The position numbers and the translations under genes were made by a program. From Aquatica leii (lineage: Eukaryota > Arthropoda > Insecta > Coleoptera > Lampyridae): a stretch of 64,000 bases of DNA. Position 1 is the first letter of the stretch; each line of letters begins with the position of its first letter. The stretch lies in NCBI GenBank assembly GCA_035610365.1, contig CM069437.1, positions 59,668,093 to 59,732,092 on the forward strand, written 5' to 3'. The notes under the pieces are model-generated. The model was not told where the DNA came from. It worked only from the letters and a program-made list of their open reading frames with translations, and did no database searches. Of this stretch, positions 21,481 through 32,513 are shown piece after piece.

Positions 21481-21973
21481 TTCCCTCCCCTATAGAACGT
21501 ACACAATGAAGTACGCAATCCGCGGATTGCTAACACACACAAATACTTATTAGTATTGTAATGATTGTGTCAAAAAAGATATTTACTGCATTTTATTTTT
21601 ATACAAAATATTTTCGTGTGTAAATAAACGGGTATAATCTTCGTAATAAAACTTAATGCGTCATTGAATTTCTAAACGTTACGTTCCCTTAGGGGCGAGG
21701 GAAGCACCATCGCTAGTATGATAAACAAAAAATTCGTATTTTCCTCGTCATCCATATCCTGCTTTATTATAATACGATAAATCCTGCTTATTGTATTTTT
21801 CAGGAATGTCTTAAAAACAATGAAGTATTTTATCTTTATATTCATTTACTATTTTTAGCTTTTAAGTAAAAAAGCTAACAAATTTTAATCCCTCAACGTT
21901 ACCATCTAAATTTAGATTTTTGGTCTTAACTAGTTAAAAAACTCATTTAACATTTTTACTGTTTTTATTTAAA

Positions 21974-22571
21974 TTACACATACGTTTGCTGATAATGAGT
22001 ATGACCTTCTTGATTGTTGATGCATTCTTGCAGTCGTCTAGTCATTGATGCTACAAAAACACGTAAGTAATCATCCTTAATCGTTTCCCAAGCAGTTTCA
22101 ACAGCAGGAATGAATTGTTCGTGATATTCTCAGTAACTGTTGGGTCATTGTTCGATCTGCATATTGTAATAGTGAGCAAATTAAGATAACTTTAAGTATT
22201 AAGGAAGCTAACCTGTTGAAATATATAATGTTTCTTCCGATTCAAAATTTGGACAGAAGACTACATAACGTTGTTTAAAATACTTAATTCCAGACGCCTT
22301 TTTTCATTGTTCTTGCTAAGAATTTCTTTTATAGATGCTTGATACTTCCAGTTTCTTTCAGTTTTTTCCGTGCGGTTAACTGGTATCTTGGAAATTCGAC
22401 GTGAGCTAGAGCATTTTAAAAAGTTGTAAAATGATTTTCAGTAACATACGCCAGTAGTGCCGCGTCTCGGGCCATCGTAGATACTCTTCGTCTGCCACCT
22501 CCGATGGTTCTGTTTATCATGTGCTCGTGATACTTCCGCAATGATTCGAGCCTTCAAATGAACACTCGCAT
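21974..22571 (-). pseudogene. Diverged Tc1 transposase relic with the same intron position
   Basis: Minus-strand pieces in order: ATG at 22571-22569 then LKARIIAEVS; RTIGGGRRRVSTMARDAALL; LTARKKLKETG; a degraded PNFES/EET stretch; codons YIFQQ at about 22213; a 56-nt GTTAGC...GCAG interruption (22157-22212); a degraded DNAPN-like segment; a large deletion; then AWETIKDDYLRVFVASMTRR and LQECINNQ to a stop at 21974. Line by line it aligns with the transposase at 18736-19830 but is much more diverged. The catalytic core is mostly deleted. Confidence 0.8.
22157..22212 (-). other. Probable 56-nt intron in Tc1 relic
   Basis: Minus-strand GTTAGC at 22212 to CAG at 22157, directly after the YIFQQ codons as in the other copy. 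The donor is less canonical than GTAAGT. Confidence 0.55.
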
Positions 22572-23737
22572 GTGTAGGTATTATTAACAGCAAATAGCTT
22601 TCTAAAGAAGCTTACTATCTTGATGTGTCTATTTTAAATTTTTGGAATAGCATCGCGAACGGTATATGTTATTCTTCCAATTTAAAACATTTTACAATAA
22701 TATTATTAAATTGTACCTTATATTTGTAACTCCGTTCAAGAATGCAAAAGCAAACGCATTTCATAAAAAATAGAATCTCCGGAGTTTCTGTAGTTGGAAA
22801 CAAGGTCTTTCAATTAACGCCAAGATGAGAAGCGAATTTTGAATTGTCCACTCGTCGTGCCGCATCTTTATTTCAAATATTGTTTTGCGTTACCGCCATC
22901 TGTCGGCTATTTGAGTTGTTTATAATTATAGATCTATTACATGTCATCCGCTATCATTGATAACATGTATAAAAAAATATGTCTATTACAATTCAAGATT
23001 TAAAAAAAATCGCATTTTGACTTTTTCTTTTAAATAAAAGCTAGCATGTTTTTTTTTCAAATTGCACCTTTTTAAAAGTTGTTTGTATGTTGCATACGTT
23101 TATTACTATAAACGAAATGTGATAGCAGTACCATCTCGTAGTTTAATATTACTACGATTTAAAGAGAAATGTAAATTACTATAGCACTGGATAACGTTGT
23201 AAATTAATTTTTAAGCATGAAAAATTCAAATTAGTTTTGAATAAAAGCGAGAGCTAAGACCATAATATAAGTAGTTTACGTAACAAGCGTCGAAAGTAAA
23301 GCGTAGCATAACGAACTTTAATGCGACGCGAGGCCGCATGGCCATGGTGAGAACATTATTCAAAAACCAATTTGATGCATTTGTTTTTGTAAAATCCAAA
23401 TGAAACTTCAAGGTGGTCTCGTCTTAGCATACACTCTGATTGTAGAAGCCTTCGCTATTCTTGTCAGTAAAACTGTCCTCTCGGACTACGACTCTAAACT
23501 TTCAGGGGTAGTTTCAAATTTTGAACTTCTAGTAAAACATAAAATCGACGCATTAAATATATAATTACTTATACAAACTTTACATTTAGTATAATATCAA
23601 GTTGAGGTAGAAAAATATAAATAATTCTTATACACAAAAATATAAAACAAAGTGTCGAAAACTGTTCATCACATCATCTAATCTATAGAATAAATACTGA
23701 TTTTTACTGTATCTTATAATACTTATTTATATACATT
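22572..23737. other. No gene recognised; includes the presumed 3' flank of the host gene
   Basis: AT-rich sequence without recognisable domains. The host gene's 3' UTR should start at 23737 going down on the minus strand. No AATAAA was found close to the stop on that strand, so the transcript end is undefined. Confidence 0.4.
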
Positions 23738-23849
23738 TTAGTTTAAATCTTTTCGTCGCCACCAAGGAATGCCTTGTTCGTCTTTTATTGCAGATCTTTG
23801 GGTTTGCAGACGGGGTGCAGTAATTTGAAAATGTAGTGTTGTAGGAGAC
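23738..23849 (-). CDS. Host two-pass membrane protein gene, coding exon 5 (last)
   Basis: The acceptor ATTGTTTTAG ends at 23850. The first base completes the codon split after exon 4 (phase 2), and 36 further codons read SPTTLHFQITAPRLQ ... GIPWWRRKDLN before the stop TAA (23740-23738). The tail is basic and presumably cytoplasmic. The 53-nt intron to exon 4 has GTTTGT as donor. Confidence 0.85.
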
Positions 23850-23902
23850 CTAAAACAATTTCAAATAAATATTTTTATGTTAGAGATGTACAAACTACAA
23901 AC

Positions 23903-24186
23903 CTTTCATCGTTGTCATTAATTAAAGGTTGTTGTTGTAGGATCACAGGCCTGGTGGTTAAAGTATCCATCGGTATTGTGGTTCTCTTGGCATTTTTTAA
24001 AGATTTTTTTCTTTTTTGAGCGTTGTACCTAGCACTACATTGTATTGCTAATAGTAAAGCACTAACCATTGATAAAAGTGCGCCTATGTACACTAACACT
24101 TGAAGGTTTCGCGCAGCAGACTTGCGTAATACAGCACCAGCTATTGAGAGTGAAGTCCCTATTAAGATTCCCATTGTAAATGCAAC
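23903..24186 (-). CDS. Host membrane protein gene, coding exon 4 (both membrane segments)
   Basis: 284 nt, entered in phase 0 after a CTGCTTTTAG acceptor. Residues 229-248 of the joined protein (VAFTMGILIGTSLSIAGAVL) form membrane segment 1. Residues 256-277 (LQVLVYIGALLSMVSALLLA plus two) form segment 2, linked by the short basic loop RKSAARN. After segment 2 comes a basic stretch (KRKKSLKNAKR), which by the positive-inside rule suggests both termini are cytoplasmic. It ends in phase 2 at GATGAAAG|GTTTGT. The hydrophobic pattern and clean splice junctions on both sides make this real coding sequence. I do not recognise the family. Confidence 0.88.
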
Positions 24187-24238
24187 CTAAAAGCAGCACA
24201 AGTTAGATATGTACTTTGAATACATACTGATAGCGTAC

Positions 24239-24404
24239 TTGTAGAAAATAATAGCAAATATTTTCAAAAGTTTCACAATGTCCGCCGCATCCATCGACAA
24301 CAGCACTGGTTACTCCCGAACTGAGAGAACTTTGAGGCCGGTCGGATAGATGGGGTAAGCGAAGAGTTAAGTCGGGTGGAAGACTCGGGGCTGTACTTTC
24401 TGTT
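24239..24404 (-). CDS. Host membrane protein gene, coding exon 3
   Basis: 166 nt; acceptor TTGTTTTCAG ends at 24405. It completes an Arg codon split with exon 2, then reads TESTAPSLPPDLTLRLPHLS ... SSGVTSAVVDGCGGHCETFE and runs to FLQ at the exon end (phase 0). A Ser/Pro-rich segment is followed by a Cys/Gly motif (DGCGGHCE) just before the first membrane segment. The donor is GTACGC, weaker than the others. The intron to exon 4 is 52 nt. Confidence 0.85.
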
Positions 24405-24734
24405 CTGAAAACAATAAAATTAAGTATCAAATACTGTTATATGATTACAATGACATTTACATAATATGCTAAAGTATTTATTTGCAATAATAACTCGGAA
24501 TAAGTATGTCTTTTTACGATACTTCAAATTGAATTGCTATGCTATTTAAAGCTCCTCAAGGTTTTTCTCAAATTTATCATATATCAATTATTATAAACGT
24601 AATCTATACACATTTTTACATAAAAAAGGCTGTTTCTTTCGGGTTATGTCTTAGCCGTTCAATTTTTTTTATCGTTTCGAGCGTCTAGCACTTGTTCTAC
24701 AGATACAGTAAAATTTACAAAAAAATCTCTTGCA

Positions 24735-25350
24735 AATATTTTTAACAGTGCAGTTATACCCATGCTCACTTATGGCTTAAACATTTGGTATCCCAGACAC
24801 CGACACACCCACGTGGTCAGAAAATTGTTCTCCCTTCAATCCTTGTTTCTTAGAACAATCATCGGGACATATCGTATCGTTCACATAAAATTTCTAGCAT
24901 TCTCTTCTACATCTCTTTCGCAGAAAATTTGCTACACCAATGTCTTAGGAAAAGCAGGTTCGTGTATATTCATGAACCAGCACGTTTGGTCGAAGGCTTT
25001 CCGGCCTTATCAGCTGTTAAGCGTCGCTTAAAGATCTTGGGTAAATGACAGCGGCTGTAGGACACCTCCCAGAAAAAAATCGACATCTTAACCTGAGCCA
25101 AAATATCTCACTTTCCCGAACGATATGCAGTCCAGATCCTTTCTTCACACGGAGGATTTCGTTGCTATCTGAAGCGCACCAGTTGTTGGATGGCGACAGC
25201 TGTTCGTCGTGCGGCGTTTCAGACAATCTGAGACATCAAATTCTTGCTTGTCAAATTCTTGCTTGTCGCGAATTCTATGATGTTCTGGGTGACCTGTTAA
25301 CCACCGTCAACCACTATCCCAATTCCCCTCAGGTCATTCGGCCTAGTACC
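24735..25350 (+). pseudogene. R1-like LINE C-terminal fragment (copy B)
   Basis: The plus strand reads MLTYGLNIWYPRHRHTHVVR, LQSLFLRTIIGTYR, then, after frameshifts, the C-terminal zinc motif region (SCSSCGVSDNLRHQILAC, CxxC...H...C). It has the same order as the better-preserved copy at 46410-47110 and lies in intron 2 of the host gene, antisense to it. Confidence 0.8.
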
Positions 25351-25544
25351 TGATGTAAATATATATAGACTTTTTACAAAGCAACACCATGTCAAGATCT
25401 TTACTCGCGCAATGTGCTATGGCGTAATCTTTTCGTGTTTGGAACAGGTCTTGTTGTTCCTCGGTTGTAACTCCGAACCTAACCTTTCCAGAACCTCCAT
25501 ATATGCTTATAAACTTATCGAAGTCCATTCCTTCGACTTCTGGT

Positions 25545-27060
25545 TCTGCTAGTTATTACAGTTTCGCACCTGAACTTGCGTGACGTAATTATCGCCAGCA
25601 AACGGGGCTAGACGATCGAGGTGGAGCACTTTTGGATTGCATCTAGGTGGTTTTTGGATGCGATATATGACACCATTAATACGCTGCACGACTTCATAAA
25701 GGCCTTCCCATTGCCTCTGCAGCTTCGGCGAAAAAACACGTCTTCTTTGGAGAATATACAAGTTCTGCCAACGAGTACTCCTTTTTCAACTAAATCGCTC
25801 TCAATTGGTTCAATTAAGTCAATCACGCGAATGTAGCCCTCCCGGAGATTTTCATTCAAGCGTGCCATCACCACACTTTCAGTCCTTGCAGGTAGAATCA
25901 CGTCTTCACTCAATAAGACTCGCACGGCTTCCTTCTATGACCAATAAAAAGAAATTTCTTCATTGTTGATCTTCATGACATCGTTCTCCCTATCCAAATT
26001 AAACCCATACTTCTTTATAACGTCCATTCCCAGGATAACTTTCTACATGATGTCGGCTACCAATACTTGATGGTCGAGTACTCCACTACCCACCAATAAT
26101 TACTTTGACTTGTCCGTGAGTAGGTATTTCTTCCCCCGTCGCCATTCGAAGTCGTACTGTTACTAGTGATGTTTTCCAATAACAAGACGAAGATGGTTTT
26201 CATCGCTCCTGTGTCAACTACTAACTGAACACTTTGCCCATTAATCTTGCCATCGAGATAAATGCTATGCAATTGCTTCCTAGACGATGCCATTTGAATG
26301 GCAATCTCCGGTACATGACCAGATGAGATGAGTTTTTGTCAACTCGTTCCAAATTTTCGAGGTCGTCTTCTTAAGTTTAGTACGTTGTCGTCGTACGTGG
26401 CTTATTTTACCGCAGTTCGAAGTCGTCACTCCTCTTTCCCGAAGTATTCGTCGCGCTATCTCCTGAATGCTTTCTAGTGATTGCGCCAGTACGTCTGCAG
26501 CAAAACGTAATCCAACGTCTTGGATCGAGCTAACCTACAAAGGTTTGAATAGGCAACTGCTCCAATACGCAATCCGTGTTAACCTGTCGATGTCAGTCTC
26601 AAACTCTTGAACACTTTCGGCAGCTTTCTAAACCTGACTTTTAATTTGAGCTTGCTACACTTGTTGAAGATAAGCATCTCCATATCTCATTCCTAAACGT
26701 GAAAAGAGTTCCTAATTTTCTTGCAGGTGGTCAGGAACAATCTGCAAAATTCCAAGCGACTCTCCACATAAGAACACAATTACAGAAGTCGGTTTCGGCT
26801 TGTTGCACCAACCATTAGCTGTAGCTGAGACTTCAAACTGCTTGTAGTACCTGGAACTTTACCATCAAAATTTGGAGATCAAGCAATTTCATTCTATCTT
26901 TTGATACTTCCTCTATTGCTTATTTTTGTGTATTTTTTTAAACAATTTTGCTTCAATTTTCGTAAAACTTTTCTTCCATATTTTTATTAATCGATTCTTG
27001 GCCATTTTTGATTGATTCGAGGAATTCAAATAACTTTGAATCCATTTTAACTGCTTGCAA
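25545..27060 (-). pseudogene. Ty3/gypsy element, gag - protease - integrase C-terminus, internally deleted
   Basis: The minus strand begins with a gag-like start (MDSKLFEFLESIKNGQESI near 27045), followed by a gag region matching 49960-50285 on the plus strand, the aspartic protease box LVVDTGA near 26215, a post-protease region (AARTESVVMARLN-like), and then directly the integrase C-terminal domain (QRQWEGLYEVVQRINGVIYR near 25720, followed by LHLDRLAP). Reverse transcriptase, RNase H and the integrase core are missing between protease and integrase tail. Several stops and frameshifts are present. Confidence 0.8.
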
Positions 27061-27540
27061 ACGCGTCCCCGGCATAAATTAAAACACGAACAAAAGGTTT
27101 AATAACACTGCTTTAACAAACTGGAATTACACTCTATAAACAAATACACGCGGCACGTACTTATTACACGACGTTTTTATTACGGGAGCAATATTAATTA
27201 CTTGTATTTACACCTTATAACCGCGTACTCCACACTGACATCAATGTAACGAATTTTAAATCTAATTTATTTATAAACAAATATTTACGCGATTATAACT
27301 ACACGTAACTAAAAATCTAAAGATATTTAAAAATAACACTTACACTAATTTACATATTACTATCACTAGTTCGCACTTTCTAATTTTCTCTAAAACTGAT
27401 ACTTGTTTATATTAACAACAGGTACGCGACGTATTTGTGTTTTACTAGCACCGACACTTTCTCTCATAGCACGTTGAGAACTTGTACCAAACAAGTTCAT
27501 GTAATTTGTTGGGTCCACTTCCTCCTCCTTGTTATATATT
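27061..27540 (-). other. Gypsy LTR/leader belonging to the element at 25545-27060
   Basis: On the minus strand this is similar over blocks to the plus-strand segment at 48535-48900 (shared AGTGATAGTAATAT, GTTACGTGTAGTTATAATCG and TTTGTTTATAGAGT) which also precedes a gag gene. A block near 27480-27530 recurs at 45950-46010. Exact LTR ends are not resolved. Confidence 0.55.
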
Positions 27541-27544
27541 AGAC

Positions 27545-28340
27545 GGTTCTTTCGTTTTCAATCTTCCATGTGTTGCTAAGTCGATACCGGTCCTCTCTAT
27601 TTTTTTGTGTCTTCCTGATAACTCTTGAGTAGTAGCGTGTACTACTTGTTTAGAAACTTCCTAAGCCTATCGGTGCCGCTGGCAACACAGGGAAGAATTG
27701 CGTATCGTATAGACTAACGTTTGGTCTTTTGTAGATGTCCCAAAGTACGTAGCCGTTCTTTAAAAACAAATCTTGACATGATGTTTTTGCGTCTTGCTGG
27801 TGGAGTAACTTATTTTTTGGCTTTGTGCATAAGAGTCCTAATGAAAGAGTTTTTCTTGTTAAGAATAGTAGCATGACGTCCATCGCAAACATCAACCTGT
27901 ATGTGTCTTCTTGCGGTAGACCAAACAACTAAGTTAGTTATTGCACGTGTATTTCACCAGCATATCTAAGAACAGAAGTTATTCATCCTTTTCTACTTCC
28001 ATTGTAAACCTGAGTCGCTATAGTAGTTATTAACATGGCTCAACTGTTCCGTAAGGGTAGATGACAAATGTGTTATCTGCGTAGTTTCTTGTCGTCGGAT
28101 TGAATGAACTCTTCCTCAAACGTCTCCATACGTATGTTAATAACCGGTCGTGCATTCTCCGCTCTAGAAAAAAAGTTTTGTTGGACAGACCTTTGCCATT
28201 TCGAGTAATTCTCCTAGTACTTGCGGAACGAAGTCTAAAACTTTGATTTGCCGATGAATGATGGTTTTCAAAATCTTGGCTTGAAATCAGCCTCGCATCG
28301 TGAATACTCTAAACGGGCCGTATTTTGTGCCTATTACCCT
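27545..28340 (-). pseudogene. Penelope-like element RT fragment
   Basis: Minus-strand pieces in order: YADNTFVIYPYG near 28060 (the RT catalytic box with DD changed to DN), FTMEVEKDE and LLFLDMLVK near 28000, then in other frames a degraded tail resembling the Penelope C-terminal linker (AILPCVASGTDRLRKFLNK near 27660). It ends beside the gypsy LTR. It is the second of three Penelope remnants in the window and is inactive. Confidence 0.65.
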
Positions 28341-28679
28341 GCCTACTACACGTAAATAAATCTAGTATTGTTATAACCATAAAATGTTTATTGTGTACTT
28401 CTGATTATCAAATTGATAATTAGATAATAAAGTAAATGCAACTATGAATTTGGGTGTATTTATTAATTTGTTTATTACACCAATGTACAGGCATGGATCA
28501 CATCTGATTCGGTATACTAGACGATGCGTTGTCTCTTCACTTCAGTTCGAAGTTATGAGGTAACCTATGCTAGCAGTTGAGTAATTTTTTATATTGTGGC
28601 AGTGAGCTGTAACATGTGTGGTGTACGTGTTCCAAGACCATAAACTACTTTTGCGGAAGGAGTAAGAAAACGTTTAGAA

Positions 28680-29111
28680 AGGAAAAGATTTATTAACAGA
28701 GTGCACTTAACTCCGTCGAAAAATGGTGCAAAAAAGAGGGACTATCAGTGAACCTAATCAGGGCGACAATCGTTCCGTTTACCAAACGACATAAACCGGA
28801 TGAGATCAAATTACCTATGATGTCACGCTTTCAAACAGAAAAGAAGTCAAATATCTGGGACTCACTCTTTATACCAGACTGACTTTCAACGCTCATCTAG
28901 AAAAAATCACAACGAAGTCCATCAGAGTTCTTAAAACAACCAAACGGATGGTCGAGCACACATGGGGATTGAAACCCACTATGACCAAATTGTTATATAC
29001 TGTGGTGACAAGACCCATCATCACATAAGGTGCGCTTAGTACAGAAAATGGCACGTCTGCTGATAACAGGAACGATGAGAATTACGTCCGCAGCAGCCAT
29101 GATAAAAGTTA
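28680..29111 (+). pseudogene. LINE RT C-terminal region (element with RNase H)
   Basis: The plus strand reads NSVEKWCKKEGLSVN, TTIVPFTKRHKPD, EVKYLGLTLYTRLTFN, QKMARLLITGTMRITSAAAM in several frames, typical of the RT thumb in R1/LOA/I-like LINEs. It breaks at 29111, where an LTR is inserted, and resumes at ~30290. Confidence 0.75.
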
Positions 29112-30270
29112 TGTTAAAAGTTAGTAGTTCAATTCTCGAGTATAAAAATTTCTCTTCAAGTATGAAATTTGTCCTTAGAAATCCATACTCTACGAAATGT
29201 CAAATTTTAGACAGTATATTTAATTTCACTTCCTGTAAGACCATCGACGAGCTCTGTATTTTTACGCCCGGCACCTTCACCTTTAGATCGTTTCACGCGA
29301 ATATGCGGTTAAATTTGTGAAGGCTAAATCGGGGTCAGTGTTGTAAATTTTTCTTTATTGGGAGTTTAATTTGATTCTGTGCTAATTGTCTGTGGCGGAT
29401 TTTGGTACCCACCACATGTTTACCGTTATCACCGAAGATAACGAACAGGTGGCATAGTTGTAAAACTTCCATAAAGTCACGTTATTGAAACCTTATTTAT
29501 TATACACCGTCAAGGGTTGGAAACCTTCAGGATTATACCTCTTTTGGAGATGAACTACTACGAAAACTTATTCTGTTAAGTCGAAGGGAAACGCTGCGCA
29601 TTGGCGATCTCAAATGGTTGGATGCTAAAGGGGAACTTTACTTGTGTTAACGCTATATGCTCGCTTGTGTTGGATTTAATATTACTTTTTAGGCAACAGT
29701 ACGGAATTAGCTAATCCCCTACTGGATAAAACCTAACTGTGAGTATTACTATTTCAATTTTTACGATTTGTACTTCGATGGTCATATCGATTATGACCGT
29801 ACGTGCATGTTAAGTTAACACAATTAATTTAATTAATACGATCATTTTGTGCTTCAGAAACTCATATGCAGTGCGCGTTGAGTCTCGAAGGCTTAAATTG
29901 TTTTCTTTGTCTGCGATTTTAAATTTGCGAATATAAATTCATACTTCCTCCTTATGTAAAAGTTTAGACCGACAGGGTCAGCTTATTGTACGATGTGTTG
30001 CCCAGTATCCAGTATTTAGATTTATATACCTTCTTCATACTCTGTGATAAAATAAATATATATTCTGTGTTATGACTTCTGTGGTCTTATTTGTCCTTTT
30101 CCAGCTACGGGTAGAGTTAGACGGTATCTCCCTAATTTAGTCTGTCATCGTCTTAGCGGCTTTTTTTGATATTTAAGTTATAATGTCGCATCACAAAGCC
30201 TGCGATCCCTCTCCGGAGAAGCTGTGCTGGCTTCGCTGTCCAACTCGGGGAACCTGATTTTCTCGTAACA
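29112..30270 (-). mobile_element. Solo LTR-like element (1,159 bp) inside a LINE
   Basis: On the minus strand it begins TGTTACGAG (30270) and ends TTTTAACA (29112). It is homologous, in opposite orientation, to 17710-21222. LINE coding sequence flanks it on both sides, showing that it inserted independently rather than being one arm of a giant inverted repeat. No target duplication is apparent. Confidence 0.6.
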
Positions 30271-30289
30271 AACTACTTTCACTTTCATC

Positions 30290-31080
30290 ATTACACCTCG
30301 TTCTAATGATAGAAGCAAAACAAGTAGCATACAGGCTGCAGATTAATGAGTAAATTACCGGAAAAAAACCAGGCATATACAACGTGCTGCGTAAAGAAAC
30401 AGCATTAACTATGAGATCGGACTTAACAAAAGATTATCACATCACAAAATGTAAAGTGATAATATCATCAAGGAAGGAGTAGACAAAAACATTATCGACT
30501 CGAAATCATACGCTAATGGTTCGATATTGATCATGTCTGACAGTCAAGCAGAACAACTCACACTAAGATCTCCAGTAATAAAATCCAAACCGATTATGAC
30601 ATGCATAAACAGTCTGGAAATATTGGCAACTCGCCAATAAGTGCAACTCATCTGGATACCAAAAACCGAGTGTTAAGGAAAACCTATTGGCGGACGCGCT
30701 AGCTAAAAAGAGCACAACAAGAACATACATCGGACCTGAACCCGTCTTCGGAATCGTCTACGAGACCGGAAAAGAAATAATTCGCAGCAAATTAGCAGCG
30801 GAACATAAAAACTCTTCAGGGATGAAGCACACAAAACTCTTCCTTACAGAGCCACAATCAAACACATGCATACAATAAGACTGCAAAGTAGCTCTTTCTG
30901 CCGCGGATGTTTGGAGGACGACGAGACTCCGCATCATCTGCTGTGTAAATGCAAAGCGTATCAAACGCAACACACAACGATTCTCGGCAAACCAAAATTA
31001 ACCGATGATAAGTTGAAAAAAACCCTTTGGATCGAGCTTCTAGATTTTATTGACGAAACAAAACTGCCGAGGGAGTAATA
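30290..31080 (+). pseudogene. LINE RNase H and C-terminal zinc-motif region
   Basis: The sequence resumes with MIEAKQVAYRLQ. An RNase H end (LADALAKKSTT, then YIGPEPVFGI) and the C-terminal CCHC-like region (CRGCLEDDETPHHLLCKC) follow, with the ORF ending at 31078 (LLDFIDETKLPRE). There is a frameshift between the two parts near 30870. This is the 3' part of the element beginning at 28680. Confidence 0.75.
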
Positions 31081-31559
31081 AACCGGAGTTGCATAAAAGA
31101 ACCTAGAAGACTGCAGTGCAGAAGCGCTAAACGAACCACCTCTTGATTAAAATAAAAAGAAAATATAGTTTTTGAAAGTCAACAAAACAACAGATTTCAC
31201 ACATCCAAGTGCACTGCAATAATGAAAAAAATAATGTAATTGTTATTTAGTAAAATGAAACCTTCTAGTAGACCCAAGTACATTAGAAAAATCTATATAC
31301 TTCTGATAAAGAAATCTAATCTAATCCTAAAAACCCAAAAATATTTTTTTTAATCTGATTGTATACAAGAACATATTGAAAACTAATGCCTCTATGACTA
31401 TAACTTTATTAGTAATACTTATATAATTTACATATAAATGGGAAATATTAGTATAAACTGTCCTCTGTGCACTGATATATTCACTTTTTCTCATAGTGGT
31501 CTTTCCACGGCATCATTTCCGCACCTCCGTTATCGCTTATGCATTCAACAAAAAAAAAA
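31081..31559. other. AT-rich stretch, nothing recognised
   Basis: Likely the LINE 3' tail and unrelated intronic sequence; no ORF with a recognisable domain. Confidence 0.4.
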
Positions 31560-32000
31560 CGCTTACCCTTGAGATGTTCTTTAAGCTTCATAAAGAGAAA
31601 TAAGTAAAAGACGCAATATCTGGGCTTCTCCAGCACTACGCGTGTTCTCTAACTTGTGTGAGGCCGAGCGTTGCCACGATGCAGAGATGGCATTTTGTCT
31701 GGACGAACTCCGTCGCTTCAAATTTGTTAGGGTATTAATATAACCTGCGGAAATAATGGTACAGCCACGTTCCAAATATTCCATGTGAACGATCCCAGAA
31801 CACGGTAATCATGACTTTCCCGATAGATAGAAGTGCTTTTAATTTTCTCGGATATGGCGAATTCTTATGTCTGTTTTCTATAGACTGAAGTTTTATTTTA
31901 GGATCGTAATGATGTGCCCACGACTTTTCACCAGTCACAATTATGCCGAGGAAACCATCATTTTTTTTCAAATTGTAAGCTTTACAATATACGTCATAAA
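31560..32000 (-). pseudogene. Mariner transposase relic
   Basis: The minus strand gives FLGIIVTGEKSWAHHYDPK, IKLQSIENRH and GKVMITVFWDR, the mariner signature around the first catalytic Asp (TGDESW), which is here TGEKSW (D to E). Lower down the second motif reads RGNARPHTS instead of HDNARPHT, so two of the three catalytic residues are changed. The N-terminal HTH region is missing and is replaced at ~32000 by an H1-like fragment on the other strand. Confidence 0.85.
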
Positions 32001-32002
32001 TA

Positions 32003-32260
32003 AAAAAACCGTCATCTCCAAAAAAAAGCACTAGACCGCTTCCAGCCACAGCCGCTGTCGACAAAAAACAATTCGCCGCCGTGACATCAAAACAGCCACC
32101 GAAGTCGCCGTCAAAATCGAAAAAAAAACCAAAAAAGTTGCCGACGAAGAAACCAAAAGCTCTCAAGCCGAAAAAAGCAAAACCGGCGTCGTCTTCAAGA
32201 AAAGCAGCTGTGGCCACGCCAAAAAAAATGAATACGACGATCGACAAGAACGAATGGTGA
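32003..32260 (+). pseudogene. Histone H1 C-terminal tail fragment
   Basis: 85 open codons of almost pure Lys/Pro/Ala/Ser/Thr (KKPSSPKKSTRPLPATAAVD, SKSKKKPKKLPTKKPKALKP) ending in TGA at 32258-32260. This is the composition and SPKK-like pattern of a linker-histone C-terminal tail. The globular domain is absent: upstream sequence is mariner. On the minus strand the same DNA gives a spurious hydrophobic ORF. Identification rests on composition, so a different basic protein remains possible. Confidence 0.6.
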
Positions 32261-32513
32261 GCGGTCGTAGAAAAAGAGAAACGTTTATAAAACTTTAAGT
32301 TTAGTAGAACGGTTCGCCTTCTGGTAATTGGCTCGCTCACACTGAGTCAAGTAATTTGTGATATAAATAAAACATTTAGGTTTAGTTCCGTTCCTACGAG
32401 ACTCTAAGTAAGTAAATGTATATATTTTTTTTACTGGAATTGGTTTTAAATATATAATTTTTTTAATTATAATAAACTAAAATTCGACTGAAGCAAAAAA
32501 TTATTAAACTCAC

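Noticed and set aside
27650..27928. 92-codon minus ORF starting MFGLPQED
   Set aside because: Other frames of the same DNA give the Penelope C-terminal linker; this frame has no domain.
17710..30270. A 12.5-kb transposon (Polinton/foldback-like) with ~1-kb TIRs
   Set aside because: The two arms begin TG and end CA like LTRs, the right one is inserted within a LINE whose coding sequence continues on both sides, and no replication or capsid genes lie between them.
31735..32340. 201-codon minus ORF with a hydrophobic Phe-rich part
   Set aside because: The Phe-rich part is the antisense of a Lys/Pro-rich histone H1-like tail; only the lower part is real (mariner).
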